48,983 nucleotides of DNA from Acidobacteriota bacterium (GTDB lineage: Bacteria; Acidobacteriota; UBA6911; RPQK01; JACQSY01): assembly GCA_016211085.1 (NCBI GenBank), contig JACQSY010000069.1, positions 1-48,983 on the forward strand. Reading direction: 5' to 3'. Below, in pieces: positions 25,604-34,859 of the stretch. Numbering within the stretch: the first letter of the stretch is position 1; every line of letters starts with the position of its first letter. Below the pieces are notes generated by a model. That model saw only the letters and a program-made list of their open reading frames with translations. It was not told the DNA's origin and did not search any database. The position numbers and the translations under genes are program-made.

Positions 25604-27189
25604 GCCCTTGCCCCCCTCTTAGTGATCTCCGAAAAGTTTCTAACGATGTATTCGCCGGTGCGGATTGCGAGGGCCACGGTGGTCATGGTCACCGGTCCGG
25701 ATCCTCCTGTCGTCATGACACTGCTGTCAGCGATAAAGAGGTTGGCGACTTCGTGTGTCTGCGAATACGCATTAACTACCGAATTGCCAACGTCTGACCC
25801 CATGCGGCAGGAACCATGAACTCCCACGGATACCGACCGGAGAATATAAGTTTTCTTTGCGCCCGCGGCATCGAGCAGCTCATAGCATTTCTTGATGGCG
25901 AGATCCCGAACTTTCTTATCGTTGTCCGTGTAGCGGGCGATCATTCGAGCGACTGGGATTCCAAAACGGTCTTTGACCCCAGGATCAAGCACGACCCGGT
26001 TGTTTTCGTCAGGAATGCATTCGCCGGTGGCGAGCCCGCCGATGGTGTACACGAAATCCGCCATGTGCTCCTTCAGCTCTTTTCCCCAAAGACGGCCTCG
26101 CGCGTTGGCAAAATCCTCGAGGAATGTGTTGTTGATTCCAGTGAGCCCAATGGTGAAGCCTCGCACGAAGTCATGTTGCGGATGGGTATCGATGAAATCG
26201 TGAGTTTCCACACCCCCTACTCCGCGATAGGCATGGACCGGCTCGCCGAGAACAGCTTGAATCCAAACTGCCGTGCGCGTGTTCAGATAGCGACCCACCT
26301 GCCCGTTTTTGTTGGCAAGGCCGTCAGGAAAAACAGCTGATTTGGAATTCAGAAGGAGCCGCGGTGTTTCTACGGCAAACCCGGCGACCACCACCAGATC
26401 GGCGGGTTGCTCGTCCTCCTTGTCGTTTGCGTCAAAGTATCGAACGCTCTTGGCCCGTCCCAATGAATCCGTCATGATCTCGAAAGCAAAGCAGCGCGGC
26501 CGAATTTCAGCCCCTGCCCGCTCAGCACGAGGTATTTGTGTAATCAGAGAATTGGCTTTGGCTCCGATAGGGCAACCATGCTGACAAAAGCCGCAATAAT
26601 TACAGCGGACGCGGCCCTGGTAGGGTGTAGAGTTGATAGCCCAACCTCCGCAGTTTCCGGTGCTCAGACCCAGTTTCTTGAATGCCGAAGCCGTCACCGA
26701 GCCCCAATAAGGGGGCCGGTGAGCTTGCATGGGAAACGGGTTTCGCGAGGGGCAGGTGGGACCTAGGTTGTTGTGATTGCCGGCCACGCCCAGAAGCGAC
26801 TCCGCGCGGTCATAGTACGCGCTTAATTCCTGGAAAGAAATCGGCCAGTCGAGCCCTACGCCGTCGCGTGTTTTGGTTGTTAGATCCGAAGGGTGAAGCC
26901 GATAGGCTTTGCCTCCCCAGTGGTTCATCCCCCCGCCGACACCATAGCTGTTATGCCCGATCGCAGCCTGCGGCTGGACCCAGTCGGGGTCGCCCTCCAA
27001 AATAATGGGCATATCCCATCGAAACTTCCTCGGCATAATGCCTGGCTCATGAACATAGTCCTTGGCATAATCCCATCGCGGGCCTGCATCGAGCACTACG
27101 ACCGAAAGGCCGGCCTCTGCAGCCAGCATGGCCACGGTGGCGCCGCCCGCACCCGCACCCACAATGCAAACATTCACCTTTTCTCTCAT
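25600..27189 (-). CDS. GMC family FAD-dependent oxidoreductase
   Basis: The 529-residue flavoprotein starts with the dinucleotide-binding motif IVGAGAGGATVA (9-20) followed by a VVVLDAGPRW strand. YGVGGGMNHWGGKAYRL is the GMC signature region. CNYCGFCQHGCPIGAK holds four cysteines, a pattern found in sugar-oxidising GMC dehydrogenases linked to a small subunit. The active-site block VHGSCRMG and the C-terminal LFIADSSVMTTGGSGPV complete the family signs. GAGG lies upstream of ATG 27189. It presumably oxidises a sugar or alcohol in the periplasm, exported with the Tat-bearing partner; the substrate is unknown. Confidence 0.9.
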   Translation of the reverse strand: MREKVNVCIVGAGAGGATVAMLAAEAGLSVVVLDAGPRWDYAKDYVHEPGIMPRKFRWDMPIILEGDPDWVQPQAAIGHNSYGVGGGMNHWGGKAYRLHPSDLTTKTRDGVGLDWPISFQELSAYYDRAESLLGVAGNHNNLGPTCPSRNPFPMQAHRPPYWGSVTASAFKKLGLSTGNCGGWAINSTPYQGRVRCNYCGFCQHGCPIGAKANSLITQIPRAERAGAEIRPRCFAFEIMTDSLGRAKSVRYFDANDKEDEQPADLVVVAGFAVETPRLLLNSKSAVFPDGLANKNGQVGRYLNTRTAVWIQAVLGEPVHAYRGVGGVETHDFIDTHPQHDFVRGFTIGLTGINNTFLEDFANARGRLWGKELKEHMADFVYTIGGLATGECIPDENNRVVLDPGVKDRFGIPVARMIARYTDNDKKVRDLAIKKCYELLDAAGAKKTYILRSVSVGVHGSCRMGSDVGNSVVNAYSQTHEVANLFIADSSVMTTGGSGPVTMTTVALAIRTGEYIVRNFSEITKRGARA

Positions 27190-27513
27190 CAGAACGCCTC
27201 TTTAGATTTGTGCCGGACGTGCGCAGTTGCCTGTCGCAAAAGTCCTTGAGCGCTTCCTGGACGTGCGTCTCAATGCGTCGCTCCTCCCCCAATGGTTTCT
27301 TGCGCGTCAAGAATTTGGGCCAAATTCCTTTTTGTCGGCCGCAGTATGGTTTGAGCGCCGCTGATTGTCAATTGCTCGTGAGGTTTGAGCGCTCCTTTTG
27401 GATTGCGGCAACAGCAGACTGCTTTTTTGCGGGCGACGCGTCGCCATGAAAGCGCCGTCGCGCGACTGCGGTTCATAGCGTACTTCGAATTTTGACTTAT
27501 AATCCTTCGGCAA
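27190..27513. other. Divergent intergenic region with a 14-bp palindrome and a -10 box
   Basis: This 324-bp gap separates the GMC gene from the large membrane-protein gene. GGCGACGCGTCGCC (27432-27445) is a perfect palindrome and could bind a dimeric regulator. TATAAT (27498-27503) is a consensus -10 only ten bases before the ATG at 27514, with no clear Shine-Dalgarno; a -35 is not evident at normal spacing. No gene was found in it. Confidence 0.45.
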
Positions 27514-30500
27514 ATGGCAACCAGGCGCGAGGCCTTCCCGATACAAGACGGAATAAAAAAAATCTCAGCCTGGTTGGCGGTCTTACTTGTCACCGGCCTC
27601 AACGCCTGGGCGCTTCGGGCGGAATTAACCATCAGCAGGCTGGATCTCAACGATTCGGTCTTTCACTTCACCCTCATTGAGCGGATGGCCCAGGCGCTGG
27701 AGCATGGAGAGAATCCTCTGGACGTTTGGATGTCCGAATGGACTTTTGGATATCCGGTGGCACATACCTACCAGCCCCTCGGGCATCTGCTGATTGCCGC
27801 CATCCACTTTCTGAGTGGAAAGACGGTATCGCTCATGACATTGTTTGTCTGGGCAAGATTCTTGCTGGTGTCCCTGCTGCCGCTTTCTTTTTTCCTTTCA
27901 GGGCGCCTGATGGGTCTTTCTCGCAGGACAGCCGTCGCGGCAGCCGTGGTCGCTCCGCTGGTGTCCACCAATGCCCTTTACGGTGTGGAGTACGGGAGCT
28001 TCCTGTGGCGCGGAAGCGGTCTTTATCCCCAGTTGCTGGCAACGCATCTGTTCCTCTTTACAATTGGACAGGGCTGGCGTGCTTTGCGAGGTCAAGGCAA
28101 GCTCAGCGCATCCGCCTTATTGCTCGCACTAACCTACTCATCTCATCTCATCTACGGCCACATGACGCTCGTAACGCTGGCACTGATCACCCTTCTCCCA
28201 AACGCGAGAAAAAGCTGGACGGAGCGCCTGGGCAGATTTTTTTTAACCAGCGCAGTTGCCGTCGCTTTGATTTCCTTTCAAATCGTTCCTTTGTTGATGG
28301 ATTCCCCATGGATCAACCGCAGCCGCTGGGAAGCAGCCTGGAAGTGGGACTCCTTTGGAATGAATACTGTGCTGAGTTGGTTTTTCAAGGGGGACCTGCT
28401 CGATTTCGGGCGTCCGGCCGTGGTCACTTTGCTCGTGGCTTTTGGTGCAGCGTGGGCTTTGTGGCGGCAGCGAAAGCCGGAAGCAAGGGCTGAAACGGAT
28501 GATTCGCGTGAAAGCCTGCTATTTGTGCTGGCAGGAACGTTGCTTTGGCTCGCCTTGTTTTTCGGACGGCCTACGTGGGGGAATCTCTACCTGCTCATGG
28601 GTGCCGGGGAGTTGACCCATTTGCATCGATTGATTGGAGGTTTTCACTGCTTTGCCATTTTTCTGGCTGCAGCCGGCATGGTCTCCATTTGGCATTGTCT
28701 GGGACGAACTGGAGCTCTGGACCGGTTAGTAGCCGCTCTGGCATTAGCCCTTCTACTCATGCCGGCGATTCGCGAGCGGCGCCATTTTCTTGAGCAGAAT
28801 GCCCAATGGGGCCGCGAAAACCTTACTGCATATCAGAATGAAACCTCCGATCTGGAGCGCGTGCTGGCAGAGACAAGAACGGCGCCTGGCCGGGTCTATC
28901 CAGGGCTGGCCGCAGGGTGGGGTGGAACCTTTCGGGTGGGGCACGTTCCGGTCCATTCGTTCTTAAGCACAAACCATGTCCCTGCGATTGCTTTCCTTTA
29001 TCATTCGATGGCGCTTCCCGGCGATTTGATGGTGCGTTTCAACGAGGCGGCGCCCGACCAGTACCGGCTCTTTAATATCTCAACGGTTCTTGCTCCGGAG
29101 ACCGTTGTACCCCCGCCGTTTCTTAAGCCGCTAGTGCAGGCGGGTCGCTTCCTGCTCTACTCAGTGGATTCCGGCGGGTATTTTGATCTGGTCTCAGCCC
29201 CTTACAGCTCTCGTGTGAACCGGCGGAATTTTTACGAGCTGAACGAAGCCTGGCTGCTTAGCGACTGGCCGGCAAAAAAGCAACACGTGCTGCTTCAGCT
29301 CGACCCATCGCCGGTATGGCAACCGAAACTAAGATCCGGTCAACCCTGGCCCGCCGTCCCGGCTGCAGACTCTCCGGGACATGTCTTAAGTGAATCTCGA
29401 GAAGGCGAGACTTACTCGACCGAAGTTGCGGTGCAAAGGGAGTGCTATCTGCTTTTTAAAATGACGTACCACCCAGGATGGCGTGCACTCATCGACGGCA
29501 GTCAGACGGTTCCGGAGATGCTCAGTCCCGGCTTCATCGGCGTGCCGCTGCAGCCGGGCCACCATCGTGTCGTGCTCACATACGAAGGCGGCAGCGCCGG
29601 GCCGCTGATTCTCGGGGTGAGCGGCGCACTTCTATTCGTGGGGTTAGCTTGGGGAGAGAGTACTTCAGGACGCCGGTTGTTAAAAAGCAGAGTTAAAGAC
29701 CTCGAAGTCGTCTTGCACTGGGCTGGGTCAAAGTTTCGGACGAGGACGTGGAAGGCTGCGGGAATCCTTTTAATTATTGTGGTGCCGCTGGCGGCGCCTC
29801 TGCTCACTTCCTCCCATTTAAACGGCCATGATGCGCTGGAATACGTTCCACGCTTGGTAGAATTTTACAAAAACCTCCGTCAGGGAATCTTTTTACCACG
29901 CTGGGCGCCGGACCTCAGCTCTGGTTTTGGACAACCGTTTTTCCTGTTTAACCCTCCTCTGCTTTATTACGTGGCGGAAATTTTTTGTGCAGCCGGCACC
30001 GGGGCAGTCCTGGCATTTAATTTGACTGCAGTTATGGTGATCCTTTGTTCCGCTTTCTCGATGTTTTTGCTGGCCCGGTATTACTTTGGACAGCTGGGGG
30101 GGATTCTCGGCGCGGCCGCCTACGTTTACGCCCCTTACTTTCATGTAGACCTTTATGTACGGTATGCGCTGGCAGAGTTTTTTGCATTTCCTTTTTATCC
30201 GCTGGTACTTTATGGCCTGGCTCGCTACGCCAGAGAGCGGAAACGGAATTTTCTTTTGCTTGCGGCTGTGGCCTATGCTGCCATCCTTGGTAGCCACAAC
30301 CCGGCGGCGCTGCTCTTTACGCCCCTTCTCCTCAGTTTTATCGTGTTCGCATCCTGGCAGGAGCGCTCCTGGTCAGTGCTGGCTTATCAGCTAGGGGCTT
30401 GGGTCTTGGGCTTGGCCCTTGCTGCAGCAATTTGGCTGCCGATTTTCACTGAAAAAGACTACGTAAGCGTTCATCGCCTTCTTGAGGGACACCTTGCCTA

Positions 30501-31404
30501 CAGCAATCATTTTGTTCTAGAAAAGCAGCTGGTCTTGCCCATGTGGGGCTACGGACTTTCCGTGGCGGGGGATCAGGATGGAATGTCTTTTTCCATAGGT
30601 TGGACCCACGTGGTTCTGCTTGCAGCGGTTGTTTTGACAGCGGGGCGCCTGGATCGCCGCTCGCGAGAGTTTTCCCTGTTCCTGCTGGCAGGCATTCTGG
30701 CTTACGGTCTGCTCATGATTCCTGAAGCACGTTTCATTTGGGATCGCCTGACGCTCCTTCAGTACGTCCAGTTTCCCTGGCGCATGCTGGCCCCGATGAC
30801 GTTCGGCGTGGCCCTGTCGGTCTCAGCCTTGGGAAAATTCCTGCAGGAAGGGAGGAAGGCGATCCTTTACGGAATGGTTCTAGCCGTCTTGACTCTACCC
30901 AACCTCGCGCATGCGCAGCCCAGCGGCTACTTCGAGCTGGATGCCTCCGAGTGGACACCCGCACAGCTGGCGCAGAGAGGGACGGCAGTCACCACGCGGG
31001 AAGAGTACCAGCCACGCTGGATGGAGGAACGTCCAGTTTTTCGTCAGGAGCGTTTTCGGGCGGCCGCAGGCCGTCTGGAGATTTTCGAGGAAGAGCGAAC
31101 GGCTGTTTCCTGGCAGGGACGCCTGAGGGCGGAAAAGACTGATTGGGTAGAAGCGTCGCTGGCTTACTTTCCAGGCTGGAGCGTCCGCGTGGACGGGCAG
31201 GAGGTGCCAGCACATCCGGCCGAAAAGACGGGTTTGTTGCGCTTTCAATTTCCCGCTGGAACCCACGAGGTTGAAGTGCGCTTCAAGAGGACGTTGGCAC
31301 GGTCTGCGGCTGAGTTGACAAGCGCCGTGACTCTGGCTGCGATATTGGTTTTTTTTCTTCTGTGGCGGAAGGACCGCACCGGCGCAACACGGAGGCGCGA
31401 CTGA
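27514..31404 (+). CDS. Large membrane protein made of two tandem PTPS-related/YfhO-like modules
   Basis: This is a 1296-residue polytopic protein. Residues 1 to about 725 and about 745 to 1296 are two copies of one layout: a first membrane segment, an extracytoplasmic opening motif (LNDSVFHFTLIERMAQALEHG, matched by HDALEYVPRLVEFYKNLRQG), a WTFGYPVAHTYQPLGHLL-type segment (matched by GFGQPFFLFNPPLLYYVAEI), many membrane helices, then a small beta-like domain (YHPGWRALIDG to LQPGHHRVVLTYEGG; YFPGWSVRVDG to FPAGTHEVEVRFKRT) and a last helix. The module resembles the 6-pyruvoyl-tetrahydropterin-synthase-related and YfhO membrane proteins, thought to be GT-C-like glycosyltransferases. Double length is unusual. 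Substrate unknown. Confidence 0.8.
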   Translation: MATRREAFPIQDGIKKISAWLAVLLVTGLNAWALRAELTISRLDLNDSVFHFTLIERMAQALEHGENPLDVWMSEWTFGYPVAHTYQPLGHLLIAAIHFLSGKTVSLMTLFVWARFLLVSLLPLSFFLSGRLMGLSRRTAVAAAVVAPLVSTNALYGVEYGSFLWRGSGLYPQLLATHLFLFTIGQGWRALRGQGKLSASALLLALTYSSHLIYGHMTLVTLALITLLPNARKSWTERLGRFFLTSAVAVALISFQIVPLLMDSPWINRSRWEAAWKWDSFGMNTVLSWFFKGDLLDFGRPAVVTLLVAFGAAWALWRQRKPEARAETDDSRESLLFVLAGTLLWLALFFGRPTWGNLYLLMGAGELTHLHRLIGGFHCFAIFLAAAGMVSIWHCLGRTGALDRLVAALALALLLMPAIRERRHFLEQNAQWGRENLTAYQNETSDLERVLAETRTAPGRVYPGLAAGWGGTFRVGHVPVHSFLSTNHVPAIAFLYHSMALPGDLMVRFNEAAPDQYRLFNISTVLAPETVVPPPFLKPLVQAGRFLLYSVDSGGYFDLVSAPYSSRVNRRNFYELNEAWLLSDWPAKKQHVLLQLDPSPVWQPKLRSGQPWPAVPAADSPGHVLSESREGETYSTEVAVQRECYLLFKMTYHPGWRALIDGSQTVPEMLSPGFIGVPLQPGHHRVVLTYEGGSAGPLILGVSGALLFVGLAWGESTSGRRLLKSRVKDLEVVLHWAGSKFRTRTWKAAGILLIIVVPLAAPLLTSSHLNGHDALEYVPRLVEFYKNLRQGIFLPRWAPDLSSGFGQPFFLFNPPLLYYVAEIFCAAGTGAVLAFNLTAVMVILCSAFSMFLLARYYFGQLGGILGAAAYVYAPYFHVDLYVRYALAEFFAFPFYPLVLYGLARYARERKRNFLLLAAVAYAAILGSHNPAALLFTPLLLSFIVFASWQERSWSVLAYQLGAWVLGLALAAAIWLPIFTEKDYVSVHRLLEGHLAYSNHFVLEKQLVLPMWGYGLSVAGDQDGMSFSIGWTHVVLLAAVVLTAGRLDRRSREFSLFLLAGILAYGLLMIPEARFIWDRLTLLQYVQFPWRMLAPMTFGVALSVSALGKFLQEGRKAILYGMVLAVLTLPNLAHAQPSGYFELDASEWTPAQLAQRGTAVTTREEYQPRWMEERPVFRQERFRAAAGRLEIFEEERTAVSWQGRLRAEKTDWVEASLAYFPGWSVRVDGQEVPAHPAEKTGLLRFQFPAGTHEVEVRFKRTLARSAAELTSAVTLAAILVFFLLWRKDRTGATRRRD

Positions 31405-31472
31405 GACAAAGCAGCGCTCCAGATGCAAAAAGCAACAAGCGCTTACTCCGCTGGCGCTCCGTGCGCGCCTCC
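31391..31472 (-). repeat. Dispersed palindromic repeat, copy 4, intact, minus strand
   Basis: Read on the minus strand from 31472 it starts GGAGGCGCGCACGGAGCGCC, continues AGCGGAGTAAGCGCTTG and ends GCGCCTCC at 31391. The end octamers are perfect complements. Its first bases overlap the final codons of the large membrane-protein gene (stop at 31402-31404), so the hairpin may serve as its 3' end. Confidence 0.75.
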
Positions 31473-31502
31473 GACTGCAGCGCTACCGCAGTGGTGTGTC
31501 GT

Positions 31503-32456
31503 TTACTCCGTTTCAAACCACCCGTGATTACGTAACTGCGGGCGTGCCAGGCGCACCAGAAAACCAAAACGTTCGTTTCCGACGCGGAGCGCTGTCACAG
31601 GAACGCGAGCACTCTCGGGACGCAGATCCTGGCGAACCCGAATGATCTCCGATCGAAGCTCCGCAAGCTGCAGAGCCTGCTCCTGAATCTGCTCTTGCTG
31701 TTCTTTGACCGCTTCAATCAGCAGAGCTACCAGGCGCGAGTAGTCCACCGATTTCGCATCCTTTCCATTTTCTTCGTAAACCACCACCTCAGGTATAACC
31801 TCTCCCACCTCTTCGGCGATCAAACCTATGTCGCGCTTGCCATCCGATTTCCACTCGTATGTCACCCCGCGCAGGCGCATGACTTTGTCTAGCGCCCCGT
31901 CAATGGTCTGGATGTTCGTTTTCCAACGGCGTGAGGAGTAGATGGTCCAGGCGTCGGCAATGGGATCGGTGGCGGAACCTGCAACTACAGTGAGGATGTT
32001 GCCAGGAGTACCCGTGCCCAGTCCAACGTTGGAGGCAAAGAAATTGTATTGAGCGTTGGGGTCGCCCTGGTAAATTCCATACCTGCGCCCTGAACCAACG
32101 GGACAGTTGCCGCTTTGGTTGGGCATTCCAATCGCAAAGGCGGCACTGCAGGAGTATCCATTGGTGGGTTGAAGGGCCTCAACACCCACGGAAACGTGCG
32201 CCACGTTGGCTCCTGTTATGCTCGGTGGGTCCACAAGAATTCCCCGTATGTAATTGGCATAACCTCCCGAGAGGTTGTAGGTGGGGTTGACGTAGATTCC
32301 CTGTAAATACGCTTGCGACTGGGCAACCAGCGTTCCACGAATGCGTAGCAGCGAGGCGTCGTATGGCGGGGAGGTGATGGATATGCTCCCACGGACGTCG
32401 ACAAAATTGGTGGTATCGGCCAACCCGCCGATTCCAACCTTGCCGGCCTCGGTCAC
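31503..32456 (-). CDS. C-terminal part of a frameshifted surface protein: S74 peptidase/chaperone domain
   Basis: A 317-residue frame in a different phase from the preceding collagen-like frame. Its first part is Gly/Asn/Ser-rich and beta-helix-like. From [20 protein letters not shown] to [16 protein letters not shown] is the intramolecular chaperone domain (peptidase S74), which trims itself off trimeric fibre proteins; the SSRRxKTNI block carries its catalytic Ser and a following coiled coil is visible. The GTG start gives a truncated protein with no signal peptide, and 90 bases upstream the same phase still encodes plausible sequence ([20 protein letters not shown]). It is best read as the 3' part of one gene broken near 32460-32560. 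Confidence 0.7.
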   Translation of the reverse strand: MTEAGKVGIGGLADTTNFVDVRGSISITSPPYDASLLRIRGTLVAQSQAYLQGIYVNPTYNLSGGYANYIRGILVDPPSITGANVAHVSVGVEALQPTNGYSCSAAFAIGMPNQSGNCPVGSGRRYGIYQGDPNAQYNFFASNVGLGTGTPGNILTVVAGSATDPIADAWTIYSSRRWKTNIQTIDGALDKVMRLRGVTYEWKSDGKRDIGLIAEEVGEVIPEVVVYEENGKDAKSVDYSRLVALLIEAVKEQQEQIQEQALQLAELRSEIIRVRQDLRPESARVPVTALRVGNERFGFLVRLARPQLRNHGWFETE

Positions 32457-33319
32457 GGTAATTTTGGCTGAGTTGTCGGTGCCAAACGAAACTGTAGAGC
32501 CAGCCTCGTTTGCGTCTTGATCCGAACCAATATAAGCGTATTCGAGTTGGTAGTGTTGGGACCTTGTGCGCCGGTGGGTCCGCTCGGACCTGAAGGTCCC
32601 ACGGGTCCAGTCATGCCTTGGAGCCCGCTCGGACCAGAGGGTCCGATGGGCCCGGTAGCACCAATGAGACCCTGAGGCCCACTGGGTCCTGAAGGTCCCA
32701 CGGGTCCCGTAGCGCCGGTAGCGCCTGCGGGTCCGACATCACCCTGTGCGCCTGAAGGTCCCACGGATCCAGTCATGCCTTGAGGCCCGCTCGGACCGGT
32801 AGCACCGGTATCTCCGGCCGGTCCTTGAACTCCTTGAGGCCCACTGGGTCCCACGGGTCCACTGGCTCCCTGAAGGCCCTGAGGCCCTGAAGGCCCGATG
32901 GGTCCCGTAGCGCCGGTCGCGCCTGGTTTGCCAACGGCACCAATCGCAAGGTCGAAGGAGCCAATTGAAGTTTCTGAAACGCCCGTAATCACCCTTAGCA
33001 AGAAGGTGCCTGGAAGATTTTCAAGGTACGGCGGCAGCTGCGCGAGGATTCGTTGATTTACAGGGTCGAATCCTAAAACGGGGAGCTGGGTTTCGCCCAG
33101 CCCGGGTATGAATAAGGTGACGATTCCAGCAAACGACGGACCATTGCCAAAATTCTTTCCGGTGATTAGAAGGGAATCGGTCTCGAAATTGGGCTCGGCC
33201 GCGCTGATTGCGACCTGGATCACTCCGGGCGTGCCACCCTGACCGTTTCCTTGTGCGAGTGCTGTCGGCAACAACAAGAAGAAGCAGATTGAAAGCCCCA
33301 ATGTGACACGTACGCTCAT
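32453..33319 (-). CDS. N-terminal part of the frameshifted surface protein: signal peptide, IPT/TIG and collagen-like repeats
   Basis: The 288-residue frame starts with a signal peptide (about 1-22, [18 protein letters not shown]). An IPT/TIG-like beta domain follows (about 30-128, [16 protein letters not shown]). From about 133 to 250 are collagen-type triplets (GPSGPQG, GATGPIG and variants). It then loses sense: after GAQGPNTTN the frame ends [19 protein letters not shown] with a stop, while the adjacent phase encodes [20 protein letters not shown]. The ribosome site GAGGGGG is good. With the S74 domain downstream the intact protein would be a trimeric secreted fibre of about 600 residues. 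Confidence 0.7.
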   Translation of the reverse strand: MSVRVTLGLSICFFLLLPTALAQGNGQGGTPGVIQVAISAAEPNFETDSLLITGKNFGNGPSFAGIVTLFIPGLGETQLPVLGFDPVNQRILAQLPPYLENLPGTFLLRVITGVSETSIGSFDLAIGAVGKPGATGATGPIGPSGPQGLQGASGPVGPSGPQGVQGPAGDTGATGPSGPQGMTGSVGPSGAQGDVGPAGATGATGPVGPSGPSGPQGLIGATGPIGPSGPSGLQGMTGPVGPSGPSGPTGAQGPNTTNSNTLILVRIKTQTRLALQFRLAPTTQPKLP

Positions 33320-33624
33320 GAGAACCCCCTCGGCTTCGTTTGAGTAAAACGAAGTGAACCCCGCGCTGACGTCGGCTGGGAATCACTGGCCCAGTCCTTC
33401 AGCAAATTATTTTGCGTTAGTTGGAAATAGAGCCCCTCTTATCAAGCAAAATTTGAGCAACACTTTGAGTGAAAAACTTCCCCCCAAATTGGACTTCCCT
33501 CTTTTCGCATAACTCGTAGTGTTGTCCAGCGAACTTTTTGCGAAGCGTCTCGCTGAGCCGGTTCCCGGCCTTAGTCGCTTGTAAAAATGTTGAAGAGACG
33601 AAAACTTCTAACGCCTTCTTAAAC
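33320..33624. other. Intergenic region upstream of two divergent genes, with a small hairpin
   Basis: CTTCGTTT (33334-33341) pairs with AAACGAAG (33347-33354), in the leader of the collagen-like gene. A short minus-strand frame at 33417-33626 exists but shows no family features and I do not call it. I see no clear promoter here for the metallopeptidase gene. Confidence 0.4.
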
Positions 33625-33915
33625 ATGAACTGTTTTATTTTTCCCCATTCATTTTTTTTCTTGCTTGTCGCCTTACTGATCTATGAAGATCCCTTGTTTC
33701 CCCCGCATAAACATAAAGAAAACGCGGTAAACTCTTCTTACCGTTCCTACCTCGAACATCTGAAAGAAACCCGCGAGCTTTTGGCAGAATTGCTGGGCCA
33801 GGTACCGGCATTGCGGGCTCGCCTGGGCTCTCCTCCCGAGGAAACAAGCGCTGGATATGGATTCCTGCCCCACTTAATCGAGCGGATAGAGACTACTGGG
33901 GACGCGGAACTCTGA
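33625..33915 (+). pseudogene. N-terminal part of a metallopeptidase gene, ended by an in-frame TGA
   Basis: From ATG 33625 the frame encodes a hydrophobic signal or anchor segment (MNCFIFPHSFFFLLVALL) and a helical stretch (YLEHLKETRELLAELLGQ), ending at TGA 33913-33915. The same frame continues without interruption to 34830. The two parts therefore look like one gene of about 400 codons split by a nonsense codon. An upstream ATG at 33538 would place the hydrophobic segment internally. Confidence 0.55.
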
Positions 33916-34830
33916 TTGTATAGCTGGCCTCATACCGCGCAGCTCATTGAGACGCAGCTTTCCCAAGTTCAAGAACTCAAAGAGTCGATCCGGCACGCGC
34001 TCACTTCGTCGCGGCCGGGTCCCTGTATCGACTGTGAGATCCTGCTGGATGCATTTCGAAAATTGAAGCAGGCGCAGGAAACCGTCGATCAGCACGTACG
34101 TTATAACGCCTTCTGGCAGTCAGCGATTGATCGTGACCGGAGCTATTTTGATGCGCGAACTCGCCTGCTGGATGCGCTCCTGAAAATTCAATCCTCCGGC
34201 GGGTCTGTTGCCAGGGAGGGTCCGGTCTCGGGCGGCGACCCTCAAGAGCTGAAGCAACAAATTAACGACCGGGAATCGATTCATCCCCCTCTCTATGTCA
34301 AAGCCTCACGTTCGGGCGCTCGGTGGTTGATCACCGTCCCCATTTACACCGACATCCGGGACGGCGATTTTCTGGACCGATTTGAACAAGCTGGCGAAAG
34401 GATATGGAAGAGCGAAGACGGCAAGTTTCAGTTGGACATCACTGTAAAATCTGTGGATGTGGCGGCACTTTATCGGCCGGATCGCGGCCCGGCATTAGGT
34501 GAAAAACTAGACCTGGAGGCGCATGTCGGACGTTTTCCCGCCGATGGGGCCGTTCTGACCACCGGAGCCCGATCAACCTTTGCTTCCCTGGGCAGGTTCG
34601 TTGTCCTGGGGCCGGGTGAGATCTCCACCCATGTGCTGGCTCACGAACTGGGTCACTTGCTGGGTTTTGAGGATGAGTACATTCGAGGATACCGGGACCT
34701 GGGCGCAGACGGCTTTGAGGTTTTAGAGTTGATTGTGGATCGCCAGAGCCTGATGAGCGTACCGGGTAGTGGCAGGGTGCTTCGGCGGCACTTTGAACGG
34801 TTGCTCGAGAAAATTGCCGTGCGCGAGTAA
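33916..34830 (+). pseudogene. Catalytic part of the interrupted zinc metallopeptidase
   Basis: 304 codons follow the TGA in the same frame. The first 110 are helical, and the rest form a metzincin-like peptidase domain: HELGHLLGFEDEY (zinc ligands in HExxHxxGF, about residue 242), then GYRDLGADGFEVLEL and SLMSVPGSG, the Met-turn expected of metzincins. No start codon with a ribosome site lies just after the TGA; only TTG 33916 is available. If translated alone it would lack a signal peptide, so a secreted function would be lost unless the TGA is read through. The family is unnamed as far as I can tell. Confidence 0.65.
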
Positions 34831-34859
34831 CTCTGTCTCCATAAACCATCGCAGGTTCA

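Noticed and set aside
32453..32560. Programmed ribosomal frameshift in the collagen-like gene
   Set aside because: No slippery heptamer with a downstream pseudoknot is evident; a simple indel or assembly error explains it better.
33417..33626. A 69-codon minus-strand frame (MFKKALEVF start)
   Set aside because: It overlaps the start of the metallopeptidase gene, has no ribosome site or recognisable features.
33913..33915. Selenocysteine reading of the in-frame TGA
   Set aside because: The surrounding residues are a helical linker without redox motif, and the nearby stem is weak. TGA is used as an ordinary stop by clpB and other genes here.
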